Below are positions 54,139 through 63,347 of a DNA stretch of 64,000 nt, piece by piece. Under the pieces are notes generated by a model that was not told where the DNA came from, searched no databases, and was given only the letters and a program-made list of their open reading frames with translations. How positions within the stretch are numbered: the first letter of the stretch is position 1; every line of letters starts with the position of its first letter. A program made the position numbers and the translations under genes. The DNA lies in NCBI GenBank assembly GCA_938092015.1, contig CALKOT010000011.1, positions 1 to 64,000 of the forward strand, written 5' to 3'. The stretch is from an uncultured Paracoccaceae bacterium (GTDB taxonomy: Bacteria; Pseudomonadota; Alphaproteobacteria; Rhodobacterales; Rhodobacteraceae).

Positions 54139-56796
54139 CTAGTTCTTCCGCAGACCTTTCAGCGAATACAGCACATCCAACGCCTCGCGAGGCGTCAGGT
54201 CATCTGGGTTCACTTCATCCATCACTTCTTCCATAGCGGATGGACCAGAAGCGGTAGGTCTTGGCGCAGGCGTTCGCGAAACGGAAAACAGCGGCAGATC
54301 GTCAATCAGCTTTTCTGTCTTGGACCCGCCTTCGCGTTCGCCAGCTTCAAGCGCTTCCAGAACATCCCTTGCTCGCGCCACAACGGCATCCGGCAGACCC
54401 GCCAACCGCGCGACCTGCACGCCATAGGATCGGTCCGCAGCGCCGGGGCGCACCTCATGCAGGAAGATCGCTTCGCCTTCCCATTCGCGCACTGCCATGG
54501 TCGCGTTGTTCAGGCTGCCCAGCTTGCCCGCCAGTGCGGTCAGCTCATGATAATGTGTGGCGAACAGGCCCCGACATCCGTTGCCATCGTGTAGATGTTC
54601 AAGAGTTGCCCAAGCGATGGAGAGGCCGTCGTACGTCGCCGTACCGCGCCCGATCTCATCCAGAATGACCAGCGCGCCTGGTCCCGCCTGGTTCAGGATG
54701 GCGGCTGTCTCGACCATCTCAACCATGAAAGTGGATCGTCCGCGGGCCAGATCATCCGCCGCGCCAACGCGGGAAAATAACTGGTCAACGACGCCAATCC
54801 GGGCGGCGCGAGCAGGCACATACGACCCCATCTGCGCCAACAATGCGATCAGCGCATTTTGGCGCAGGAACGTCGATTTACCGGCCATGTTGGGACCCGT
54901 TAGCAACCACAACCGGGCAGAGGCATCGCTGTCCGTCAAATCGCAATCGTTGGCGACAAAGGCGCCATCGCCCGCTTTGCGCAGCGCTTGCTCGACGACA
55001 GGATGGCGACCCGCTTCGATCTCAAACGCCCGCGACGTATCAACGACAGGCCGGGTCCAACCTTCTTCCACCGCTAGAACTGCCAAAGCAGAGGCGAGGT
55101 CAATCTCAGCAAGAGCGCGCGCGGCGGCGGCGATGCGGTCCGCCTCGCCGATCACCGCTTCGCGCAAGGCGGCGAAGATCTTCAATTCGATTTCAAGCGC
55201 CTCACCGCCAGCTGCAAGGATCTTTGACTGCATTTCGGACAAAGGCGTCGTGGTGAACCGGACAACATTGGCGAGCGTCTGGCGGTGAATGAATGTTTCA
55301 TTCAGAGGCGGGTTCATCATCTTGTCGGCATGGCTGGCCGGTGTTTCGATGAAATAGCCGAGGACGTTATTGTGTTTGACCTTCAACGAAGTGACGCCCG
55401 ATGCCTCCTGATACTCCTTCTGCATCCCTGCGATGACGGACTTGCCCTGATCACGCAGCTTGCGCGCCTCATCCAGCGGCTCGTTGTACCCTTCGGCAGT
55501 GAAACCGCCGTCGCGGGTCATCAGGGGCGGTTCTTCAACCATTGCGCGGGTCGTCAGGCCGATCAGGGCATCGTGACCTTCCAGCGCTTTCGCCGCATAG
55601 GCGATCAGGGGCGGCGCGTCATTTAGATGCTGAGCTAGCGCGCTCGCCTGTGTCAGCCCCGCGCGGATTGCGGCCAGATCACGCGGCCCACCCCGGTCAA
55701 GGGCCAGACGGTTCAGCGCGCGTTCCATATCCGGGGCGCGAGACAGCGCATCGCGCACATCATCGCGAAGGCGGGGGTTGCCCTCAAAATGCGCTACGGC
55801 ATTCAGCCGCGCAGCGATCTCCGATGGATCGGTAGAGGGCGAAGATAACCGCGCATTCAACAATCGCGCGCCCGAGCCCGTCGCAGTTTTGTCGATGGCG
55901 TGCAGCAGTGATCCATCACGTCCGCCAGACAGTGACCGCGTCAGTTCCAGATTGCGCCGCGTCGCCGCGTCGATCCGCATTCTTCCGCCAAGTTCCTCTC
56001 GCACCGGTGGGCGGAGGAGGGGTAGAGCGCCCTTTTGCGTTATTTCGATATAGTCCGCGATTGCGCCTAGTGCGCTGACTTCAGCCCGCCCAAAGGACCC
56101 AAACCCATCGAGACTTTGTACCCGGTAGAGCCGCATCAGGCGCGTTTCCGCCGACGCACTGTCGAACGAAGCCGCTGACAATGGCGTCGCCGCTGCGCTG
56201 ATATCCTCTATCACCGCCAGCGTTTCAGTCCCTTCGACCGAAGGCCCCACCAAAACCTCACGCGGCGCCAATCGCGCCAGGATCGGCCCAAGAGCGACCT
56301 GAGGCGCCGGCGCCACGCGCATCTCACCCGTCGACAGATCGCACCAGGCCAGCGCACCCTCACCCCTGATCTCAGCCCAGGCGGCCAGATAGTTCGCCGC
56401 GCGCGCATCCAACAGCGCATCTTCGGTCAGCGTGCCGGGCGTGACCAGCCGGGTGACATCGCGTTTGACGACCGCTTTATAACCGCGCTTTTTCGCCTCT
56501 GCCGGGTCTTCGAGCTGTTCACAAACCGCAACGCGAAACCCCTTGCGGATCAGCGTCATCAGGTAGTTTTCCGCCGCATGCACCGGCACGCCGCACATCG
56601 GAATGTCCTCGCCCGCGTTCTTGCCCCGCTTGGTCAGCGCAATGTCCAGCGCAGCGGCGGCCTGCACGGCGTCGTCGAAAAACAGCTCGTAAAAATCCCC
56701 CATCCGGTAGAACAACAGCGCGTCTTCGTAGCGCCCCTTGATCTCCAGATACTGCGCCATCATCGGGGTGGCGTCAGCGGGGATTTCTATCGCCAT
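54139..56796 (-). CDS. mutS: DNA mismatch repair protein MutS
   Basis: An 885-residue MutS. The mismatch-recognition motif GDFYELF lies near residue 38; connector, lever and clamp domains follow. The ATPase has Walker A GPNMAGKST, Walker B VILDEIGRGT and the ATHYHEL signature, with a C-terminal tetramer/beta-clamp region. The frame is complete, so mismatch repair should be functional and does not by itself explain the many broken genes. The ATG at 56796 (MAIEIPADATPMMAQYLEIK) matches the family; the frame extends 51 codons upstream into the preceding gene. Confidence 0.97.
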   Translation of the reverse strand: MAIEIPADATPMMAQYLEIKGRYEDALLFYRMGDFYELFFDDAVQAAAALDIALTKRGKNAGEDIPMCGVPVHAAENYLMTLIRKGFRVAVCEQLEDPAEAKKRGYKAVVKRDVTRLVTPGTLTEDALLDARAANYLAAWAEIRGEGALAWCDLSTGEMRVAPAPQVALGPILARLAPREVLVGPSVEGTETLAVIEDISAAATPLSAASFDSASAETRLMRLYRVQSLDGFGSFGRAEVSALGAIADYIEITQKGALPLLRPPVREELGGRMRIDAATRRNLELTRSLSGGRDGSLLHAIDKTATGSGARLLNARLSSPSTDPSEIAARLNAVAHFEGNPRLRDDVRDALSRAPDMERALNRLALDRGGPRDLAAIRAGLTQASALAQHLNDAPPLIAYAAKALEGHDALIGLTTRAMVEEPPLMTRDGGFTAEGYNEPLDEARKLRDQGKSVIAGMQKEYQEASGVTSLKVKHNNVLGYFIETPASHADKMMNPPLNETFIHRQTLANVVRFTTTPLSEMQSKILAAGGEALEIELKIFAALREAVIGEADRIAAAARALAEIDLASALAVLAVEEGWTRPVVDTSRAFEIEAGRHPVVEQALRKAGDGAFVANDCDLTDSDASARLWLLTGPNMAGKSTFLRQNALIALLAQMGSYVPARAARIGVVDQLFSRVGAADDLARGRSTFMVEMVETAAILNQAGPGALVILDEIGRGTATYDGLSIAWATLEHLHDGNGCRGLFATHYHELTALAGKLGSLNNATMAVREWEGEAIFLHEVRPGAADRSYGVQVARLAGLPDAVVARARDVLEALEAGEREGGSKTEKLIDDLPLFSVSRTPAPRPTASGPSAMEEVMDEVNPDDLTPREALDVLYSLKGLRKN

Positions 56797-56797
56797 G

Positions 56798-57340
56798 TCA
56801 GCCGATGACCCCGGTCGACGCGCCATCCAAGGTCTTCTGGTTCCGGTCGCGCCAATAGTCCTGCACGCCGTCGGGTCCCTTGTTTTCAGCCCATTTTTTG
56901 AGCGTATCCCGCTCACCAGCATGCTCATAGAAAGGCACGGCGAACCCACAGGATTTCTGGGTCATTTCGACAGTCATGTCGTAGATCTGCCGCGCCTCGT
57001 ACGCTTCTTCAAACATCCCGTTCAGGTCGTCCCAACCGGCATCACGGGGATGGATTGTACGTGCGGTCCCGTAGGCGCGATAAATCATCGGCTGACGCTC
57101 AAACCCGCACCACATCAGGGTCATGCGGTTGACCTGCGCCAGATGCCCGGCAGTCTCGTTCCCACTGCCCGTCATATTCCGCCAGACAACGCGGTTCGGT
57201 CCCATCACGCGAAGGCTGTCCATGCCTTTGGGTGAAACATTCACTTTGCCGTCCGCCGCCGCTGTTCCGACGAAAAAGATGTGCTGCGCTTCGATGAACT
57301 TCTGATACGGCGCGTCGATGCTTTGAAATTGCTCGCCCAT
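56798..57340 (-). CDS. Pyridoxamine 5'-phosphate oxidase-like flavin-binding protein
   Basis: A 180-residue split-barrel protein of the PNPOx-like family. IEAQHIFFVGTAAADGKVNV-SPKG near the N terminus and GSGNETAGHLAQVNRMTLM are typical of the FMN-binding barrel. It likely binds a flavin or F420-like cofactor; the reaction is unknown. GGAGGGCC precedes ATG 57340. The stop lies one base before mutS, so both are co-translated; the pairing may reflect oxidative stress or simply transcription. Confidence 0.82.
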   Translation of the reverse strand: MGEQFQSIDAPYQKFIEAQHIFFVGTAAADGKVNVSPKGMDSLRVMGPNRVVWRNMTGSGNETAGHLAQVNRMTLMWCGFERQPMIYRAYGTARTIHPRDAGWDDLNGMFEEAYEARQIYDMTVEMTQKSCGFAVPFYEHAGERDTLKKWAENKGPDGVQDYWRDRNQKTLDGASTGVIG

Positions 57341-57421
57341 TTGGCCCTCCATGGCTGGGGCCCCATGGCTATCATTCGCCACGCTATGGTCAAGGCCACA
57401 CGCCCGAACATATGATATGGG

Positions 57422-57889
57422 ATGGAGATTCACCGCGCCCGCCCTGAAGACGCCCCCTTCGTTCGTGAAATCGCGCGCGAGGCATACAAGCCCTACGTCA
57501 AGCGCATCGGTAAAGAACCAGCGCCCATGGTCGCCAATTTCCCGGCCCTGATCGAAGCGGCTGAGGTTTGGGTCGCCGCCGATTTCACCGAGATTCTAGG
57601 TTACATCGTCATGCGGCCCGGCCAGGATACTCTCCACATTGAAAATGTCGCCGTGTCCCCCCCACGCCACGGCGAAGGCGTTGGCAAAGCGCTATTGGAG
57701 TTTGCGGAGGCTGAGGCGGCCCGCGTCGGCATCCCGCGCATGGATCTCTATACAAACGCCAAGATGCGGGAAAACCTGTCGCTTTACCCCCGTTTGGGCT
57801 GGACCGAGGTCGCCCGGCGCACAGAAGACGGGTTTGAGCATGTCTATTTTGAAAAATCCGTGTCACCGCACCGCGCCAAAATCCGCTGA
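57422..57889 (+). CDS. GNAT family N-acetyltransferase
   Basis: A 155-residue GNAT protein: MEIHRARPEDAPFVREIAREA at the start, LHIENVAVSPPRHGEGVGKALL with the acetyl-CoA loop HGEGVG, and LYTNAKMRENLSLYPRLGW in the fourth motif. The substrate is unknown. It is divergent from the PNPOx-mutS operon with an 81-bp gap. Confidence 0.86.
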   Translation: MEIHRARPEDAPFVREIAREAYKPYVKRIGKEPAPMVANFPALIEAAEVWVAADFTEILGYIVMRPGQDTLHIENVAVSPPRHGEGVGKALLEFAEAEAARVGIPRMDLYTNAKMRENLSLYPRLGWTEVARRTEDGFEHVYFEKSVSPHRAKIR

Positions 57890-57964
57890 ACCCCGATTGC
57901 CCTAGCTATGCCTTGCGACTAGGGTGCGCCACCGCCGCAGACAGGCGGCTCAGGGAAGAGATCA

Positions 57965-60223
57965 ATGTCCGATAAAAACGCCCGCCTCGACGAAGAGGCG
58001 CTTGCCTATCATTTCACAGCGCCTGCCGGGAAACTGGAAGTGGTCGCTACCAAGCCTATGGCGACCCAGCGCGACCTGTCGCTGGCCTACTCGCCGGGCG
58101 TCGCCGCCCCCGTACGCGCCATCGCCGAAGACCCTGAAACGGCGTTCGACTACACCGCGCGCGGCAACATGGTGGCGGTGATCTCAAACGGCACCGCGAT
58201 TCTGGGCCTTGGCAATCTGGGCGCGCTCGCCTCTAAGCCTGTGATGGAGGGTAAAGCTGTCCTCTTCAAACGCTTTGCCGATGTGAATTGCATTGACCTT
58301 GAGCTGGACACCGAAGACGCGGACGAGTTCATCAATGCTGTCAAACTGCTTGGGCCTTCGTTTGGTGGCATCAACCTTGAGGACATCAAGGCCCCCGACT
58401 GTTTCATCATCGAACAGCGCTTGCGCGAAGAGATGGACATCCCGGTCTTTCACGACGACCAGCACGGCACCGCGATCATCTGCGTCGCCGGTCTGATCAA
58501 CGCGCTTCACCTGACTGACCGCAAGATTGAAGATGTAAAGATCGTTTTGAACGGCGCCGGCGCGGCGGGCATCGCCTGTATCGAATTGGTCAAATCCCTT
58601 GGCGCCAAACCTGAAAACTGCATCGCCTGCGATACGCGCGGCGTAATCTATCAGGGTCGCGAAAGCGGCATGAACCAGTGGAAATCGGCCCACGCGATCA
58701 AGACTGAGGCCCGCAGTCTGGCTGACGCAGTCAAAGACGCGGACGTGTTCCTTGGTGTGTCCGCCAAGGGCGCGTTGACGCCCGAAATGCTGTTGTCGAT
58801 GGCCTCATCGCCGATCATCTTCGCTATGGCGAACCCGGACCCTGAAATCACGCCCGAAGACGCGCATGAAGTGCGCGAAGACGCCATCGTTGCGACGGGC
58901 CGGTCCGATTACCCCAATCAGGTTAACAATGTTCTCGGGTTTCCCTTCATTTTCCGTGGTGCGCTGGATGTAAATGCCCGCACGATCAACGAGGAAATGA
59001 AGATCGCAGCAGCTAACGCACTGGCCCAACTGGCCCGCGAAGACGTGCCGGATGAGGTCGCCGCAGCCTATGGTGGGCGCACGACCTACGGCCCCGAATA
59101 CATCATCCCGGCGCCGTTCGATCCCCGCCTGATCCACGTCATCCCGATGGCCGTGGCGCAGGCCGCGATGGACACCGGCGTCGCCCGCCGCCCCATCATG
59201 GATATGGAGGCGTATGAGCTGTCGCTCCGCGCCCGTCTCGACCCTACCGCTAATATGCTAGAGGCGCTGACATCTCGCGCCCGCAACGAACAGCGGTCGG
59301 TGATTTTTGCCGAGGGACAGGACGAACGCGTTTTGCGCGCCGCCGTATCTTATGCCCGCGCCGGGTTGGGTGAGGCCATCGTCGTCGGGCGTCAGGCTGA
59401 GGTCGCCTCGATGCTGAAAGACGGCGGCATGGCCGATGCGATAAACGACATCACCGTGATGAACTCTGAGTTGACCGAGCATCTCGATGAATACACCGAT
59501 ATGCTCTACGCGAAGCTGCAACGGCGCGGATTCCTGCGGCGTGATTGCTATCGCCGTGTTGCACGGGACAGACACATCTTTTCATCGGCAATGCTGGCCG
59601 CCGGTCACGCCGACGCGATGGTCACTGGCGTCACCCGGAAATCTGCCGTGGTGTTGGATGACATCGGCCGCGTGTTCGACACCCGTCAGGGTCAGAAAGT
59701 CGTTGGCGTTTCGGCTGTCCTGACGCAGGGCCGGACAGTTTTGGTCGCCGATACGATGGTGCATGAAATGCCGACCGGGCCAGAACTGGCTGACATTTCA
59801 GAGCAAGCCGCAGGTGTTGCACGGCGTTTGGGGTTGGAGCCTCGTGTGGCCCTGTTGTCTTATTCGACCTTTGGCTATCCCACGTCAGAACGTTCAGACA
59901 ATCTTCGCGAAGCCACGCTTTTGCTGGAAGAACGCGGCGTTGATTTTGAGTTTGACGGCGAAATGGCCGCTGATGTTGCGCTGGATCCAGATGCAATGGC
60001 GGCTTATCCGTTCTGCCGTCTGACTGGCCCCGCGAACGTGTTGGTTATGCCTGCGCGCCACTCTGCTTCTATCTCAACCAAGATGTTGCAGCAGCTGGAA
60101 GGCACGACTGTGATTGGGCCGATCCTTACTGGGCTAGAGCGTCCGGTGCAGATTTGTGCGATGAATGCGACTGTGTCCGACATCCTGAACATGGCCGTGA
60201 TTGCGGCGACAAAGGTTGGCTGA
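57965..60223 (+). CDS. maeB: NADP-dependent malic enzyme with phosphotransacetylase-like tail
   Basis: A 752-residue MaeB-type enzyme that decarboxylates malate to pyruvate with NADP. Residues 1-430 are the malic enzyme (LAYSPGVAAPVRAIAEDP, the Tyr and Lys region, HDDQHGTAII for the metal, VLNGAGAAGIA for NADP). Residues 430-752 are a phosphotransacetylase-like domain (VIFAEGQDERVLRAA, PARHSASISTKMLQQ) that is catalytically inactive in studied relatives and serves regulation by acetyl-CoA. GGGAAGAG precedes the ATG. It overlaps the next gene by one base. Confidence 0.95.
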   Translation: MSDKNARLDEEALAYHFTAPAGKLEVVATKPMATQRDLSLAYSPGVAAPVRAIAEDPETAFDYTARGNMVAVISNGTAILGLGNLGALASKPVMEGKAVLFKRFADVNCIDLELDTEDADEFINAVKLLGPSFGGINLEDIKAPDCFIIEQRLREEMDIPVFHDDQHGTAIICVAGLINALHLTDRKIEDVKIVLNGAGAAGIACIELVKSLGAKPENCIACDTRGVIYQGRESGMNQWKSAHAIKTEARSLADAVKDADVFLGVSAKGALTPEMLLSMASSPIIFAMANPDPEITPEDAHEVREDAIVATGRSDYPNQVNNVLGFPFIFRGALDVNARTINEEMKIAAANALAQLAREDVPDEVAAAYGGRTTYGPEYIIPAPFDPRLIHVIPMAVAQAAMDTGVARRPIMDMEAYELSLRARLDPTANMLEALTSRARNEQRSVIFAEGQDERVLRAAVSYARAGLGEAIVVGRQAEVASMLKDGGMADAINDITVMNSELTEHLDEYTDMLYAKLQRRGFLRRDCYRRVARDRHIFSSAMLAAGHADAMVTGVTRKSAVVLDDIGRVFDTRQGQKVVGVSAVLTQGRTVLVADTMVHEMPTGPELADISEQAAGVARRLGLEPRVALLSYSTFGYPTSERSDNLREATLLLEERGVDFEFDGEMAADVALDPDAMAAYPFCRLTGPANVLVMPARHSASISTKMLQQLEGTTVIGPILTGLERPVQICAMNATVSDILNMAVIAATKVG

Positions 60224-60603
60224 TGGCGCTGTCGTTCCTCATTGTTCATGATCAAGGCGCTGATATCGCACCCGCAAAACGTGCAGCTGAGTCTGCGGGC
60301 GCCGCAGTGACGTTCCATGTCGCGCGCGACCCGGAAACGTTGATGGAAGGGATGGACACTGCCGAAAATCACGACGCCCTTATCGTAACCCCGCCTCAAG
60401 AGGCGGCTGGAGGCGACGCCTACCAAGCAGCCTTGGCGGATCTGACGGCTGGCAGTTTTCCTGTCGTTGAGATGACGCCTGAAAACCGCGCTGCGACACA
60501 GCCCGACGCCCCTGGCCCAATCGGGTCAATGGCGACGATCGCTGGATTTGGCCCCGAAGGATACGCCCTGGCCATCGAATTGCTGGCGGAACGTTTGTCA
60601 TGA
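60223..60603 (+). CDS. AroQ-like paralogue without catalytic residues
   Basis: A 126-residue protein whose fold and end (MATIAGFGPEGYALAIELLA) recall type II dehydroquinase, but the active-site GPNLNLLG loop with its Tyr, the NAGAYTHTS segment and the catalytic His are missing. It may be a non-catalytic subunit or regulator of the neighbouring AroQ. The assignment to the AroQ fold is tentative. It is coupled by TGATG to maeB and by ATGA to aroQ. Confidence 0.55.
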   Translation: MALSFLIVHDQGADIAPAKRAAESAGAAVTFHVARDPETLMEGMDTAENHDALIVTPPQEAAGGDAYQAALADLTAGSFPVVEMTPENRAATQPDAPGPIGSMATIAGFGPEGYALAIELLAERLS

Positions 60604-61043
60604 GCGCCAAGCAAAAGATCATGCTGATCCACGGGCCCAATCTAAACCTTTTGGGCAAGAGAGAGCCTGAAATTTATGGTGCGGATACCTTGGCTGATGT
60701 TGAAGGCTGGTGCCGCGAAGCAGGCGCAGATGCAGGTCGCGATGTAGATTGCCGTCAATCAAACCACGAAGGTGAGATTGTGACGTGGATTCACGAAGCG
60801 CGTGATACAGCCGCCGCCATCGTGATCAACGCAGGCGCTTATACTCACACCTCTATTGCGATCCATGACGCCTTGAGGGCCTTCGAAGGCGTGATTGTTG
60901 AACTTCACATCTCAAATCCGCATCTGCGTGAAAGTTTCCGGCATGTCAGCCACATCGGCCCAACCGCAACGGCCCAGGTCGCCGGGTTTGGCGTGAAAGC
61001 CTATCCAAAGGCGATCAGCGCTGTCTGTCGCATGCTCGGCTAA
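60600..61043 (+). CDS. aroQ: Type II 3-dehydroquinate dehydratase
   Basis: A 147-residue dodecameric dehydroquinase of the shikimate pathway. LIHGPNLNLLGKREPEIYG carries the catalytic Tyr and Arg, VINAGAYTHTSIAIHDAL the substrate Asn, and VELHISNPHLRESFRHVSHI the catalytic His. It shares a 4-bp overlap with the AroQ-like paralogue. Together with the chorismate mutase at 23.5 kb it belongs to aromatic amino acid synthesis. Confidence 0.95.
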   Translation: MSAKQKIMLIHGPNLNLLGKREPEIYGADTLADVEGWCREAGADAGRDVDCRQSNHEGEIVTWIHEARDTAAAIVINAGAYTHTSIAIHDALRAFEGVIVELHISNPHLRESFRHVSHIGPTATAQVAGFGVKAYPKAISAVCRMLG

Positions 61044-61080
61044 GCACCGGCTTGCGGCTGGGTTGAACCCGGTGCGGTTT
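61044..61080 (+). terminator. Possible terminator after aroQ
   Basis: GCACCGG (61044-61050) pairs with CCGGTGC (61069-61075), followed by GGTTT. The stem overlaps a second GGGTT/AACCC pairing and the T-run is short, so it is a weak candidate. Confidence 0.4.
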
Positions 61081-61238
61081 GATCGGGTGTATCGGTTCAA
61101 GAGCAACTGATAACTGGACGAAACAGTAGGTTTATCGCGGCCCTTGCACCGGGACATCGCTGTGTCTGGATGGTTGGAACCTAGTTTCACACCCGCCTGT
61201 ATCGTGCATGCCCCCTTTATCTACGCTTATAAGCAAAC

Positions 61239-63250
61239 TCAGCCAATGGCGGCGTGAACAGGCTCCTTCGCGGCATAGGATTTGATCCATTCAGTCGCCG
61301 CCACCGCCGACATCGGCCTTGCAATGCCGTAGCCTTGCAGGAACTCGCAGCCAATCGAAGCCGCTTGAGCATACTCACCCTCTGTCTCGATACCTTCAGC
61401 CAGAACGGAAACGCCGAGAGAATGGCTAAGATAGATCATCGCACCTGCAATTTTCTGCTGGTCCGAGTTTGTATCAATGTTCGAGATAAACGATCTATCA
61501 ATCTTGATCCGATCGACGTTGAACTGCTTTAACGTAGCGATTGAGGCATGGCCTGTGCCGAAATCATCGAGGTCAATCTGAAAGCCACTGCGGGAAAGGC
61601 CCGCGATGTTCTGGATAACCTCATTTCCTTCTTCCTCCACCAATACGCTTTCAAAGATTTCGATACAGACATCCGAAGGGTCCAGATCATGTCCTTCCGC
61701 CGCCCATTTGATCCTTTCGATCATGAACGGGTCGCGCAGCTCAGCCGTTGTGATGTTGACGCCAATTCTTGGAACAATCAGGCCCTTGGCACGCCAGCTG
61801 GCCAGCGCGCTGAAAGCTTTGTCCATGATGATTTCATCAAGCTTCTCTCCCAGGCCAAATTCAGTGGTGGCGTTGAGGAAGTGGAACGGCGTCAGGACGC
61901 CCTTTTCCGGATGCCGCCACCTTGCCAATGCTTCGAACCCGTCCAGCTTGCCGGTGCGGACGTTGATCTGTGGTTGAAAGAACGGTTCAATCTCATCGGC
62001 TGCAAACGCCCGCTTGAGATCTTTGCGCAGGTCTTCACGTCCTTCGAACGCGTTCCGCAATTCTGGCGAAAAGATAACGCTGGCGCAGCTGCCCTGCAGT
62101 TTTGCTTCGCTCAGCGTTATGTCGACGTCATTCTGCAGGCGGATCGGGTCTACCTAACCCTCGTCAGGAGAACGATCGCAGCTGTGCATTTTAGTTCGCA
62201 AGCGACGTCTTCGATTTCGAAGGGTTCAGTGATCAATTGGCAAATCCGCTTGGACAATGCGTTTAAATCGTCGAGGTCTTTTGCGAATGAGCAGATTACA
62301 GCAAATTCATCGGCCTCAATTCGCGCAATAAAGTCGCCTTTGCGGCTTTCACACCTGATCAGCCCCGCAACGCGCTGCAGAACGAGGTCACCAATCGCGT
62401 GCCCCCTTGTTTCGTTAAGATTGCGAAAACCAACCAGATCAATCTGAAACAGGCCAACCCGATGGCCGTAACGATTGGCCTGGGACAGCGACATGTCGAG
62501 GAATTCGCGCATGTAGCGACGGTTGGGCAGGCCCGTCAGCTGATCGTGCCGCAAGGAATGCTGTAGATCTTCATTTGATTTCAGCACTTCGTTGGCCGAC
62601 CGCATGACCTGGTTGCTTAAGGGACGGAAAATCAGAAATCCTTCGCCCAGCAGTATGATGATCGTTGCGATCAGCAGCCAAAGATCGACGTTCTGGATGA
62701 ATTCCAGCCCTTGCCGGGCCTCAAGTTCCTGTCGTTTCACCACAGCATCCAGCCCGGTGAGCAGAGGGCCCTTGGCAAGCAAAGTAGCCTCCGCCAGAAT
62801 TTCTGCAGGCAGCGGGGCGCCGGACAGCAATGCGCGGTCAGCGGCGAAGATTAACGCCTCGGCCCGTTGGTTCACCAGATGCGGTTCGTAAAAGTAGATT
62901 GCGCCCAGTTCTTTTGAACTGACGCCATTCAGTCGCATTACCGGATCGCCGTTGATCAGTCCCAGATGTGCTGCGCGGAACTGGTCACTAGCGATACGCA
63001 AGTCGGCCAGCGTGGTTTGCCGATCTTCAGTGTCCGCCAGTTCAGTCAGCAGTAAAGCGATACGCTAGGACAGCATTTGCTGTCCACCTGAGATGTCGAT
63101 TTCATTTGCGGCGTCAACTTGCGAGGCTGTGACAGTCGCCGCGATCCAGTGGCTGGCGCCAGTCATGACGGCAATGAGAGACAATGCCAGCACATAAGCC
63201 GCGACAAAGCCTGTCAGATTTCGCTTAAGTGCCTTGCGATGCTGGCCCAC
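61239..63250 (-). pseudogene. GGDEF-EAL (cyclic di-GMP) gene with two stops and a frameshift
   Basis: It was originally a membrane protein of about 670 residues. The N-terminal helix and a PilJ-like sensor segment (GGQQMLS then RIALLLTELA) are split by TAG at 63065-63067, certainly a former CAG because the family reads MLSQRIAL. A second helix near 62700 and a GGDEF domain with degenerate catalytic loop (IARIEADEFAVI) follow. The frame is then lost near 62157-62180, with a further TAG (62154-62156) in the second frame. The EAL domain (EPFFQPQINVRTGKLDGFEA, LDDFGTGHASI) is intact from 62060. An EAL product could survive only with a new start. Confidence 0.9.
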
Positions 63251-63347
63251 GACCTGATTCCTGTTACCAATCCAAGGGCAATCTAGGATGCGTGCGCCGC
63301 CGGACAGTTAACGCGTTCCGGCTAAACATTTAAAATTTAACGAGAAT

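Noticed and set aside
13749-63250. Stop-codon reassignment or programmed readthrough to explain the internal stops
   Set aside because: TAA, TAG and TGA all occur inside genes and all also end intact genes; the positions correspond to different residues (Gln, Tyr, probably Trp, Glu, Arg); and frameshifts and a deletion occur too. No recoding signal is shared.
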